DNA of 7,106 nucleotides, taken from NCBI GenBank assembly GCA_018700215.1, contig JABIST010000266.1, forward strand, positions 1 to 7,106, read 5' to 3'. Made by a program: the position numbers and the translations under genes. The first letter of the stretch is position 1. Each line of letters opens with the position of its first letter. Origin of the DNA: Dehalococcoidia bacterium. GTDB taxonomy: Bacteria; Chloroflexota; Dehalococcoidia; UBA2979. Positions 1 through 5,460 of the stretch are shown piece after piece. The notes under the pieces were generated by a model. It saw only the letters and a list, made by a program, of their open reading frames with translations, was not told the DNA's origin and ran no database searches.

Positions 1-1
1 C

Positions 2-505
2 CCCCGCCCCTCGTCCACCGACACTGATCTCTTCGCCAACCTCCCCGCACAGGCGGCAGCCACCTCACTCACCCTCGCGCTCGAAACCGGACGTGTCTGC
101 GTCGACGCCAACGAAGCGCCCATGTTCATCCGCTCCGGCGAAATAGTTGCCCTCTCACTCTCATCAATCACCACCGGAATCCCACTCGGGACCCGCGCAC
201 CACACGTCCAGTGGGCTCCCGCCTACGACGGCCAGCTCCCCGAATTTCAACTCCGCGCCATCCACCTCGCCGGCAACGATCCCCAGCCCAACCACACCTA
301 CCACGTCACATCCAACTCGCCCGCCCAGGGCCACGCGATCTACAGCGATGCCTATGATCGCTCACTGGAAATCAACGGCGAACGCTACCCCACCTACACC
401 GCTCTCCCTCGCCCCGGCGGCTGGCTCCTCGTCGCCACCGCCCCACCCACCAACTGGGGATGCTTCTTCCTCACCGCCTACCACATGCACGACACCGCAC
501 GCTGA
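2..505 (+). CDS. C-terminal part of an unrecognised protein (5' truncated)
   Basis: This reading frame is open from base 2 to a TGA at 503-505, giving 167 residues; the true start lies left of the window. An internal ATG at 122 exists, but the frame before it has the same codon character and no stop, so I treat the gene as entering from outside. Codon use is strongly C-ending (CTC, ACC, GCC), like the genes that follow. The visible protein is soluble-looking and mixed in character. It has a short alpha-rich Ala/Leu stretch, then beta-prone segments (around FIRSGEIVALSL and GGWLLVATAPP), two cysteines and several aromatic residues near the C-terminus. I see no signal peptide (the N-terminus is missing), no membrane segment and no catalytic motif I can name. 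I do not recognise the family. It is followed by a long G-poor spacer, so it probably ends its own transcript. That the frame is coding is fairly secure; the function is unknown. Confidence 0.7.
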   Translation, partial: PRPSSTDTDLFANLPAQAAATSLTLALETGRVCVDANEAPMFIRSGEIVALSLSSITTGIPLGTRAPHVQWAPAYDGQLPEFQLRAIHLAGNDPQPNHTYHVTSNSPAQGHAIYSDAYDRSLEINGERYPTYTALPRPGGWLLVATAPPTNWGCFFLTAYHMHDTAR

Positions 506-756
506 CCTCGCCCGTCACCCCCCTCGCCGCCCAAAAACACCGCCCTCCCCTGCCCAAATCCAACCCCAACCGGATCCCCCAAACCGCCTCAAACCTCGCC
601 AGACCACACCAAATCGCCTCAACCGAAACACAACCCCACCTCAACCAACCACAACCTCTCCTCAACCAAAATCGCACCCACCCGGGCCCCCAGCTCCCGC
701 ACAGCCCCCAACCTTGACTTTCCTTAACCACCACCACAACCTCAGCCCAAACCAAG
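506..756 (+). other. G-depleted, A/C-rich spacer; possible Rho-utilisation (rut) region
   Basis: This gap between the first gene and the sodN control region contains no gene I can support. Within 541-720 I count 94 C and only 17 G; A also far exceeds T at 601-660. An RNA made from the + strand would be C-rich, G-poor and largely unstructured, which is the classical property of Rho-binding sites. No hairpin followed by a T tract is present, so Rho-dependent termination of the upstream gene is a reasonable inference, though not shown. CCTCAA followed by A/C and C recurs at 587, 617, 639 and 660 (steps of 30, 22 and 21 bases). The frames open here encode only Pro/Thr/Ser-rich low-complexity sequence and are not credible proteins. 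Confidence 0.35.
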
Positions 757-765
757 TGTTAGGAT
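757..765 (+). promoter_or_regulatory. Candidate extended -10 promoter for sodN
   Basis: The sequence TG-T-TAGGAT (757-765) fits an extended -10 element (TGN followed by TANNNT) and stands out in a T-poor region. It would place the transcription start near 772 and give sodN a leader of about 90 bases. No good -35 lies 16-18 bases upstream. A TTGACT at 714-719 is present but about 40 bases away, so it does not pair with it. This is a motif match only. Confidence 0.3.
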
Positions 766-848
766 TCTCCGACAGTCGTCGATCCCGAAGTCCAAGAGGC
801 GAACTCAGGACCCGACCCACGACCGCGAGCTACCAGATCTAGATCAAC

Positions 849-854
849 GAGGAG
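849..854 (+). promoter_or_regulatory. Strong ribosome binding site that fixes the TTG start of sodN
   Basis: GAGGAG lies seven bases before the TTG at 862. There is no in-frame ATG between this site and the nickel-hook codons, and the distance is ideal, so TTG is taken as the initiator. A perfect 10-bp palindrome (GATCTAGATC, 836-845) sits three bases upstream of the site; it may be chance. Confidence 0.75.
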
Positions 855-861
855 TACCACC

Positions 862-1287
862 TTGACCATCCGCAACCGCATCGCCGAACTACTGCGACCC
901 AGCGAAACCGTCTACGCCCACTGCGACATCCCCTGTGGGATCTACCACCCCCACATCGCCCAGCAAGGCGCCGAAAGCGTCGAGCGCATGCTGACCCTCA
1001 TCGCCGAACTCGGCACCCCCACAGACGCCGCCGGCATGGCCTCACTCTCCCGCTACGTCACCGAAAAAGAGACCGCCGCCGAACTCGTCAAGCACGAAGT
1101 CCGCATCCTCTGGGGCGACTACTTCAAGCCCCCTCACCTCGAAATGTTCCCTGACCTGCACGACAAAGTTTGGAACATCATGAAGCTCGGTGGAGCCTGC
1201 AAAACCGGCATCAACGCCGCCGATGGCCAGGCCCTCCGCGCCGCCGTCGACGAACTCGCAGACATGTTCTGGAAGACCAAGGCCTAG
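862..1287 (+). CDS. sodN: Nickel superoxide dismutase precursor
   Basis: SodN dismutates superoxide to oxygen and hydrogen peroxide in the cytoplasm and works as a hexamer of small helical subunits. The nickel hook HCxxPCGxY is intact at residues 20-28 (H20, C21, P24, C25, G26, Y28). In the mature enzyme H20 becomes residue 1 and supplies its amine and imidazole, with the two cysteine thiolates and a backbone amide, as nickel ligands. The first 19 residues (ending Val-Tyr-Ala) are therefore a propeptide, leaving a mature chain of 122 residues, close to the usual 117. Other family landmarks are the LWxDYFKPPH segment at 83-92, an arginine at 64 that aligns with the one in the His1 hydrogen-bond network of the Streptomyces enzyme, and a C-terminal FWKTK. 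Residue 17 of the mature chain is Gly where Streptomyces has Glu; cyanobacterial enzymes also vary there. The TTG start follows GAGGAG at seven bases. The processing peptidase gene follows 30 bases downstream, as is typical. Identification is secure. Confidence 0.97.
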   Translation: MTIRNRIAELLRPSETVYAHCDIPCGIYHPHIAQQGAESVERMLTLIAELGTPTDAAGMASLSRYVTEKETAAELVKHEVRILWGDYFKPPHLEMFPDLHDKVWNIMKLGGACKTGINAADGQALRAAVDELADMFWKTKA

Positions 1288-1317
1288 CCTCCCTTCCCTC
1301 ATCGACTCGGACGAACG

Positions 1318-1917
1318 ATGAACCCAAAGCGGCTGCGAGCGGTCACCAAACCACTCGCAGCCGCTTCTCTGATCCTGGCCTCACTACTCACCCTCATCCG
1401 TCGACTCCACTCCCGCTACTACCGAGTCGGCGTCGTCGGCGACAGCATGTCCCCCGCCCTCCACCCCGGCGACTACCTCCTCCTCCGACGCGGCCCCAGC
1501 TCCGGCCGCGAAGCCCCCGGCACCCTCGTCACCATCCGCGACGCCACCGGTCGACCGCTGCTCAAACGCATCATCGGCCTCCCCGGAGAATCCCTCCGCG
1601 TCGGCACCGAAATCCACATCAACGGCACCCCCCTCATCGAGCCCTACGCCCACGGCGAAACCCCACAAAACCAGTTCCGAGGCGTCAACCGCCTCGGTCA
1701 GCACGAGTACTTCCTCGTCGGCGACAACCGAGCCGCCAGCACCGACAGCCGCGACTTCGGCTCCATCCACCAAGACCGTATCCAGGGCGTCGCCGTCTTC
1801 CGCTACTGGCCGCCCGGCCGCTTCGGCCGCCTCCGTGCGCCCCAACGCCAGTTCGGCCCGCCACCCATCGAGCCCCCACCCGCTACCGTTTCGCCCAGTC
1901 TCCAAACAGGCGATTGA
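1318..1917 (+). CDS. sodX: Ni-SOD maturation peptidase (S26 signal-peptidase family)
   Basis: This is a membrane-anchored serine peptidase of the type I signal peptidase family, expected to cut the SodN leader just before the nickel-hook histidine. It begins with a basic segment (KRLRAVTK), then one hydrophobic span at about residues 12-27. The catalytic serine motif GDSMSPAL follows with Ser43, then the lysine motif KRIIGLPGE with Lys83, and the late family box VGDNRAASTDSRDFGS at 134-149. Ser43 and Lys83 form the Ser/Lys dyad. The chain has 199 residues, somewhat long for SodX, because of a Pro/Arg-rich tail after about residue 160 with no recognisable domain. The ATG at 1318 has only a weak GGA-type ribosome site, consistent with translation coupled to sodN 30 bases upstream. 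Membership of the S26 family is certain from the motifs. The SodX assignment rests on adjacency to sodN; a general leader peptidase is the alternative. Confidence 0.93.
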   Translation: MNPKRLRAVTKPLAAASLILASLLTLIRRLHSRYYRVGVVGDSMSPALHPGDYLLLRRGPSSGREAPGTLVTIRDATGRPLLKRIIGLPGESLRVGTEIHINGTPLIEPYAHGETPQNQFRGVNRLGQHEYFLVGDNRAASTDSRDFGSIHQDRIQGVAVFRYWPPGRFGRLRAPQRQFGPPPIEPPPATVSPSLQTGD

Positions 1918-1931
1918 GCCAGACCCGTCAG

Positions 1932-1946
1932 CCCCCAATCAGGGGG
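1932..1946 (+). other. Small GC hairpin in the sodX to HDOD gap
   Basis: CCCCC (1932-1936) and GGGGG (1942-1946) can pair around the loop AATCA, 15 bases after the sodX stop. There is no T tract after it, so it is not a canonical intrinsic terminator. It could act as a 3' stabilising end, a weak pause or part of a Rho-dependent end. The rest of the 133-base gap shows no convincing promoter. Confidence 0.3.
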
Positions 1947-2050
1947 TTCCCCAACATCCCTCCAGCCCAATACCGACGACGATCCATGCACACCTGAGCG
2001 CCTACTACACGGCACGGCTGAGACCAGCCGCCCCCCGTCGGGACCTCCCA

Positions 2051-2929
2051 ATGACGACGACCGAACCAGCCCGAGAGGAGACCGACCTGCATCTCCCCAC
2101 ACTGCAAGACCTCTCGGAGAGCATCGCCGAACTGAGCCCGCTCCCGGCCGCCGCGATGGCGATCCTGCGCATCACCGAGCACGACCGTTTCTCCGCCCAC
2201 GAACTCGCCTCAACCATCTCCAGCGACCAGGCCCTCACCGCCAAACTCCTCCGTCTCGCCAACTCCGCCTACTACGGCTTCCCCCGAACCATCGGCACCG
2301 TGCGTGACGCCGTCGTCCTGCTCGGCTTCCGTACCGTGCGAGCAACCACGCTCGCCTCCAGCGTGATCGATACGCTGCGCGGCTCCACCCACGTCAACTA
2401 CGACGAGTTCTGGTACCACTCCGTCAGCACCGGCATGCTGGCCGAAATGCTCGCCCGCACCGAAGGCGTCCACCAGGACGAAGCCTTCACCGGCGGCGTC
2501 CTGCACAACATCGGCCTCATGGCCATGGACCAGCAACGACCTGACCTGTTGGCGGAATCACTGGAGTACGCGCGCCAGCACGGCGTCAGCCTGCCGGCTG
2601 CGGAGCAGGCGCTGCTCGGCTACACGGACGCGGACCTCGGCGGCGCGCTCGCGGCCCGCTGGCTATTTCCGGTGGAACTGGTGGAGGCAATCCGCTGCCA
2701 CGCCATGCCGCTGGACCAGCTCCCAGACCCACGCAGCCTCACCGCCTTTGTGCTGCGCGCGCGCATGCTCGCTCGCTCCTACGGCGTCCCTGACGGCATC
2801 GGCCACCCCGGTCGCCAGGAGCCGCCAGACGAATGGACCATGCCCCCGCTCTCGGTCGCTCTCAAGCGCGCCGGCGGCATCGAAGGCGTCCTCGAGCGCG
2901 TCGGCGCCTTCCTCGACTCAGCCAGCTAG
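2051..2929 (+). CDS. HDOD-domain signalling protein
   Basis: HDOD proteins are non-enzymatic relatives of HD-domain phosphohydrolases and usually take part in signalling, for example in c-di-GMP, motility or stress pathways. From the ATG at 2051 the protein has 292 residues. The HDOD core runs from about residue 28 to 220: the opening helix LSPLPAAAMAIL, the ISSDQALTAKLLRLANSAYYGF segment at 57-77, GTVRDAVVLLGFRTVR at 82-97, the FWYHS motif at 120-124 and GGVLHNIG at 148-155. The metal-binding HD pair of true HD enzymes is H152-N153 here, so hydrolase activity is not expected, as is normal for HDOD. No receiver, GGDEF or EAL domain is fused. The start is uncertain. GGGAC ends six bases before the ATG and is weak; a stronger GAGGAG (2075-2080) precedes a CTG at 2087; and the frame stays open upstream to a GTG at 1835 that would overlap sodX with Pro-rich nonsense. 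ATG 2051 is my choice. What it regulates cannot be told from this window. Confidence 0.9.
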   Translation: MTTTEPAREETDLHLPTLQDLSESIAELSPLPAAAMAILRITEHDRFSAHELASTISSDQALTAKLLRLANSAYYGFPRTIGTVRDAVVLLGFRTVRATTLASSVIDTLRGSTHVNYDEFWYHSVSTGMLAEMLARTEGVHQDEAFTGGVLHNIGLMAMDQQRPDLLAESLEYARQHGVSLPAAEQALLGYTDADLGGALAARWLFPVELVEAIRCHAMPLDQLPDPRSLTAFVLRARMLARSYGVPDGIGHPGRQEPPDEWTMPPLSVALKRAGGIEGVLERVGAFLDSAS

Positions 2930-2976
2930 CTCGAGCCGCACTCCTCCCCCCGACCGCCGTCACAACCTCCCTGCGC

Positions 2977-3006
2977 TTGAGGGACAGCACATCGTGCGGG
3001 TATGAC
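2977..3006 (+). promoter_or_regulatory. Candidate distal promoter upstream of groEL
   Basis: TTGAGG (2977-2982), an 18-base spacer and TATGAC (3001-3006) make a plausible sigma-70-type promoter, each hexamer matching consensus at four of six positions. It would give a long groEL leader passing through the CIRCE element. It is weaker in context than the proximal candidate, which is correctly placed relative to the operator. Both may be used, or this one may be chance. Confidence 0.25.
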
Positions 3007-3075
3007 GGAGGGGATTTTTCGATCGCCTTTATGTCCTGGCACTTGGAAAAGTTTGGGAAGAATTGTGGCGGGCTC

Positions 3076-3104
3076 TTGCATGAGCGTGCTGGTTTCGGTA
3101 GAAC
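3076..3104 (+). promoter_or_regulatory. Probable groEL promoter
   Basis: TTGCAT (3076-3081) and TAGAAC (3099-3104) are separated by 17 bases. The predicted transcription start falls near 3110, inside the CIRCE element that begins at 3107. This overlap is the usual arrangement in HrcA-controlled heat-shock promoters, and it is the main reason for preferring this pair. The -35 hexamer itself is only a partial match. Confidence 0.5.
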
Positions 3105-3106
3105 TT

Positions 3107-3133
3107 TTAGCAGTCCACAACAGAGAGTGCTAA
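3107..3133 (+). promoter_or_regulatory. CIRCE operator (HrcA binding site)
   Basis: TTAGCAGTC, nine bases, then GAGTGCTAA. The consensus is TTAGCACTC-N9-GAGTGCTAA, so the right arm is perfect and the left arm has one mismatch (G for C at position 7 of the arm); the spacer length is exact. CIRCE is the binding site of the heat-shock repressor HrcA, whose activity depends on the GroE chaperonin, giving feedback control of groEL. It lies 56 bases before the groEL start codon and directly behind the candidate -10 box. No hrcA gene is in the window. Confidence 0.93.
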
Positions 3134-3189
3134 CAGGCGTGCCGACCACTGGTGGTTTTGGTGACGGCGCAGTAAACGAGGAAATACAT

Positions 3190-4812
3190 ATGGCGAAGCA
3201 ACTGCTCTTTGACGAAGAGGCGCGCCAGGCGCTCCGTAACGGGATCGACGCCCTGGCAGACGCGGTCAAGATGACGCTTGGGCCACGCGGCCGGAACGTT
3301 GTGCTTGATAAGAAGTTCGGCTCACCGACGATTACGAACGACGGTGTGACGATTGCTCGAGACATTGAGCTTGGCAATCACTTCGAGAACATTGGCGCCC
3401 AGCTCGCCAAGGAGATTGCCTCGAAGACGAATGACATCGCCGGAGACGGCACGACCACCGCGACGGTGCTCGGCCAGGCGATTGTCCACGAGGGCATGAA
3501 GAACGTGGCGGCTGGCGCGGACCCGATGGCGCTGAAGCGCGGCATCGAGGCGGCGCAGCGAGCGATTAGCGCGCAGCTCACGAAGAACTCGACGAAGGTG
3601 ACGACCCGTGAGCAGATGGCTCAGGTGGCGTCGATTTCGGCGGCTTCGACGGAGATTGGCGAGCTGATCGGCACTGTGATGGAGGCGGCCGGCAAGGACG
3701 GCGTGATCACCATCGAGGAGTCGAAGGGGATCGAGACCGAGGTTGAGTACGTCGAGGGCATGGCCTTCGATCGCGGCTACATCTCCCCCTACTTCGTCAC
3801 CAACCCCGAGCGGATGGAGGCGGTGATTGACGATGCCCACATCTTCATCACCGACCAGAAGCTGTCATCGGTGAACGACATCCTGCCGTGGCTTGAGAAG
3901 CAGCTGCAGGTTTCCAAGAACCTGGTAATCATCTCCGAGGACGTGGACGGCGAGGCGCTGGCGACGCTGGCGGTGAACAAGCTGCGCGGCACGGTGAACG
4001 TGTCCGCGGTAAAGGCCCCGGGCTTCGGCGACCGCCGCAAGGAGAACCTGGGCGACATTGCCGCGCTGACTGGCGCGACGCTGATCAGCGGTGAGCTGAA
4101 CCGCTCGCTTGATACCGCGGAGCCGAAGGACCTGGGCCAGGCCCGGCGCGTGATCATGACCAAGGATGAGACCACGATCATCGAGGGCAAGGGCACGAAG
4201 AAGGCGATTGACGACCGGACGAAGATGATTCGTGCGCAGCTTGAGCGTGCGACGTCTGACTGGGACCGCGAGAAGCTGCAGGAGCGCCTGGGCAAGCTGG
4301 CCGGTTCAGTTGCGGTGATCAAGGTTGGCGCAGCCACCGAGGTTGAGCTGACGGAGAAGAAGCACCGCGTTGAGGACGCACTGTCCGCAACGCGTGCGGC
4401 CGTGGAAGAGGGCATTGTCCCCGGCGGTGGAGTTGCGTTCCTGAACGCACTGCCTTCGCTCGACAAGATCGACCTGGCGGGCGACGAGGCGACCGGTCTG
4501 CGGATCATGCGCCGCGCGCTGCAAGAGCCGCTGCGCCGAATCACGGCGAACGCGGGCCAGGACGGCTCAGTGATCGTTGAGAAGGTGCGCTCGCTGAAGA
4601 AGGGCGAGGGCTACGACGCTGCTCGTGACGAGTACGGCGACATGGTCAAGCTGGGCATCATTGACCCGGCGAAGGTGACCAAGGCCGCGCTTGAGAACGC
4701 TGTTTCGATTGCCGGCATGGTGCTGACCACCAACTGCCTGGTAGCCGACCAGCAAGATGGCGGCGGCCCGGTCAACGCTGGCATGAGCGCCGGCATGGAC
4801 ATGGGCTACTAA
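3190..4812 (+). CDS. groEL: 60-kDa chaperonin GroEL (Hsp60)
   Basis: GroEL forms a double-ring ATP-driven folding chamber in the cytoplasm and works with the GroES lid. The 540-residue length is normal. Equatorial-domain landmarks include TLGPRGRNVVLD at 29-40, the ATP-site Asp51 (NDGVTIA) and Asp86 in GDGTTTATVL. Asp396 in VEDALSATRAAVEEGIVPGGG corresponds to the catalytic Asp398 of E. coli. The apical domain contains EGMAFDRGYISPYFVTN (189-205) and AVKAPGFGDRR (273-283). The tail is short, ending GMSAGMDMGY, related to the usual Gly/Met repeats. The ATG at 3190 is six bases after GAGGAA; an open extension back to 2833 runs through the promoter and operator and is not real. There is no groES next to it, so the partner must be elsewhere, and this may be one of several groEL copies. 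A CIRCE element upstream and a strong terminator downstream define a single-gene heat-shock unit. Codon use leans to G-ending codons, unlike sodN and sodX. Confidence 0.98.
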   Translation: MAKQLLFDEEARQALRNGIDALADAVKMTLGPRGRNVVLDKKFGSPTITNDGVTIARDIELGNHFENIGAQLAKEIASKTNDIAGDGTTTATVLGQAIVHEGMKNVAAGADPMALKRGIEAAQRAISAQLTKNSTKVTTREQMAQVASISAASTEIGELIGTVMEAAGKDGVITIEESKGIETEVEYVEGMAFDRGYISPYFVTNPERMEAVIDDAHIFITDQKLSSVNDILPWLEKQLQVSKNLVIISEDVDGEALATLAVNKLRGTVNVSAVKAPGFGDRRKENLGDIAALTGATLISGELNRSLDTAEPKDLGQARRVIMTKDETTIIEGKGTKKAIDDRTKMIRAQLERATSDWDREKLQERLGKLAGSVAVIKVGAATEVELTEKKHRVEDALSATRAAVEEGIVPGGGVAFLNALPSLDKIDLAGDEATGLRIMRRALQEPLRRITANAGQDGSVIVEKVRSLKKGEGYDAARDEYGDMVKLGIIDPAKVTKAALENAVSIAGMVLTTNCLVADQQDGGGPVNAGMSAGMDMGY

Positions 4813-4834
4813 GCCGGACCCCGAGTCCGAACTC

Positions 4835-4870
4835 AAACGGGGCCGGCAATATTGCCGGCCCCGTTTTGTT
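4835..4870 (+). terminator. Intrinsic terminator of groEL
   Basis: A perfect inverted repeat spans 4835-4866 with 16-base arms (AAACGGGGCCGGCAAT and its complement), very GC-rich, followed by TTTTGTT. It starts 22 bases after the groEL stop and is a classic Rho-independent terminator. The run of A before the left arm also provides a T run on the opposite strand, so it could work in both directions, but no - strand gene ends here. Confidence 0.95.
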
Positions 4871-4912
4871 ATCCGGCTTGTCATCTGAGGCCGACGGAGA
4901 CAGGAGCGCAAG

Positions 4913-5365
4913 ATGCGCTACGGCGACAATGGTCTGACAGTCGATTTCGGTCGGATGGCCGAGGCGATCGACGAGGGTGACGTGCTGGTGGTGGGCTTCG
5001 AGATGACCGGCAAGCGGCTGCTGATCGATCTGCGGTCGGACGATCACTCGCCACCACTGGTTGAGGTGGTGGACCCGCTGGCGAACGCACAGCAGCGGAA
5101 TGAGTGGCTGGATGAACGGCGCCCGGGTGTACCGCGGCCGGAGCATGTGGTGTTCTTCGTGTGGCCCCACAGCATGGAGTTGCTGAGCGAGTCACCGCTG
5201 TTCTCAGGGTCGCAGGAGCGCATCTTGCGAGAGCAAGGTGTGGACGTGAGCGCGGACATCGAAGATGTGCGCCGGGACCTGGAGCGTCGCGAACGGGACG
5301 ACACGCAGCGGGCGCTGGCCGGCGGCGAGGGGTACCGGACGATCTGGAGTCGCGGGGACGACTAG
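4913..5365 (+). CDS. Conserved-looking hypothetical protein, 150 residues
   Basis: The ATG at 4913 follows AGGAG (4902-4906) at six bases, and codon use matches the neighbours, so the gene is well supported. The protein has no cysteine, signal peptide or membrane span and is acidic. The N-terminal half looks like an alpha/beta fold with two strands around DVLVVGFEM (23-31) and KRLLIDLRSDD (34-44). A distinctive central stretch, EHVVFFVWPHSMELLSESPLF, covers 77-97. A charged helix, DIEDVRRDLERRERDDTQRAL, follows at 115-135. I do not recognise the family and assign no function. It lies between the groEL terminator and a glutaredoxin-like gene 95 bases downstream and could share a transcript with the latter, since no terminator separates them. 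No clear promoter was found in the 42 bases after the groEL terminator. Confidence 0.85.
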   Translation: MRYGDNGLTVDFGRMAEAIDEGDVLVVGFEMTGKRLLIDLRSDDHSPPLVEVVDPLANAQQRNEWLDERRPGVPRPEHVVFFVWPHSMELLSESPLFSGSQERILREQGVDVSADIEDVRRDLERRERDDTQRALAGGEGYRTIWSRGDD

Positions 5366-5450
5366 GCTGCCGCCGCTGGGGTAGGCTCGCTCACATCGCG
5401 TACGGGGACGATGTCGCAGGCTGCGCGATGACGACATAGAGACAATCGAT

Positions 5451-5455
5451 GGAGG
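5451..5455 (+). promoter_or_regulatory. Ribosome binding site favouring GTG 5461
   Basis: GGAGG is followed after five bases by GTG at 5461. The ATG at 5449 overlaps this GGAGG and has only a weak AGAGAC upstream. The Shine-Dalgarno match therefore supports GTG 5461 as the start of the glutaredoxin-like gene. Confidence 0.65.
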
Positions 5456-5460
5456 CGAAC

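Noticed and set aside
147..842. Long + strand frame of 231 codons overlapping the first gene and the spacer
   Set aside because: Its product is low-complexity Pro/Thr/Ser sequence created by C-rich DNA; it overlaps a better frame, runs through the G-poor spacer and has no ribosome site.
1384..1938. 184-codon frame on the - strand opposite sodX
   Set aside because: A mirror of the high-GC third positions of sodX; the product is Gly/Ala/Asp/Glu-rich with no motifs, while sodX has all S26 boxes.
1835..2050. N-terminal extension of the HDOD protein from a GTG inside sodX
   Set aside because: It would overlap sodX and add a Pro/Ser-rich stretch not belonging to the HDOD fold; ATG 2051 is nearer the domain start.
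3107..3121. Possible DnaA box (TCCACA core) near the skew change
   Set aside because: Only six of nine positions match, it is a single copy, and it lies within the CIRCE element, which explains the sequence better.
2833..3189. N-terminal extension of GroEL back into the HDOD gene
   Set aside because: It passes through the promoter and CIRCE operator; the family starts with MAKQ-type sequence at the ATG with GAGGAA upstream.
3789..4544. 251-codon - strand frame opposite groEL
   Set aside because: An antisense shadow rich in Ser/Arg; groEL on the + strand is unambiguous.
5411..5437. ATGTCG / CGACAT inverted repeat before the glutaredoxin-like gene
   Set aside because: Six-base arms with a 15-base loop, no T tract and no known operator match; not distinguishable from chance.
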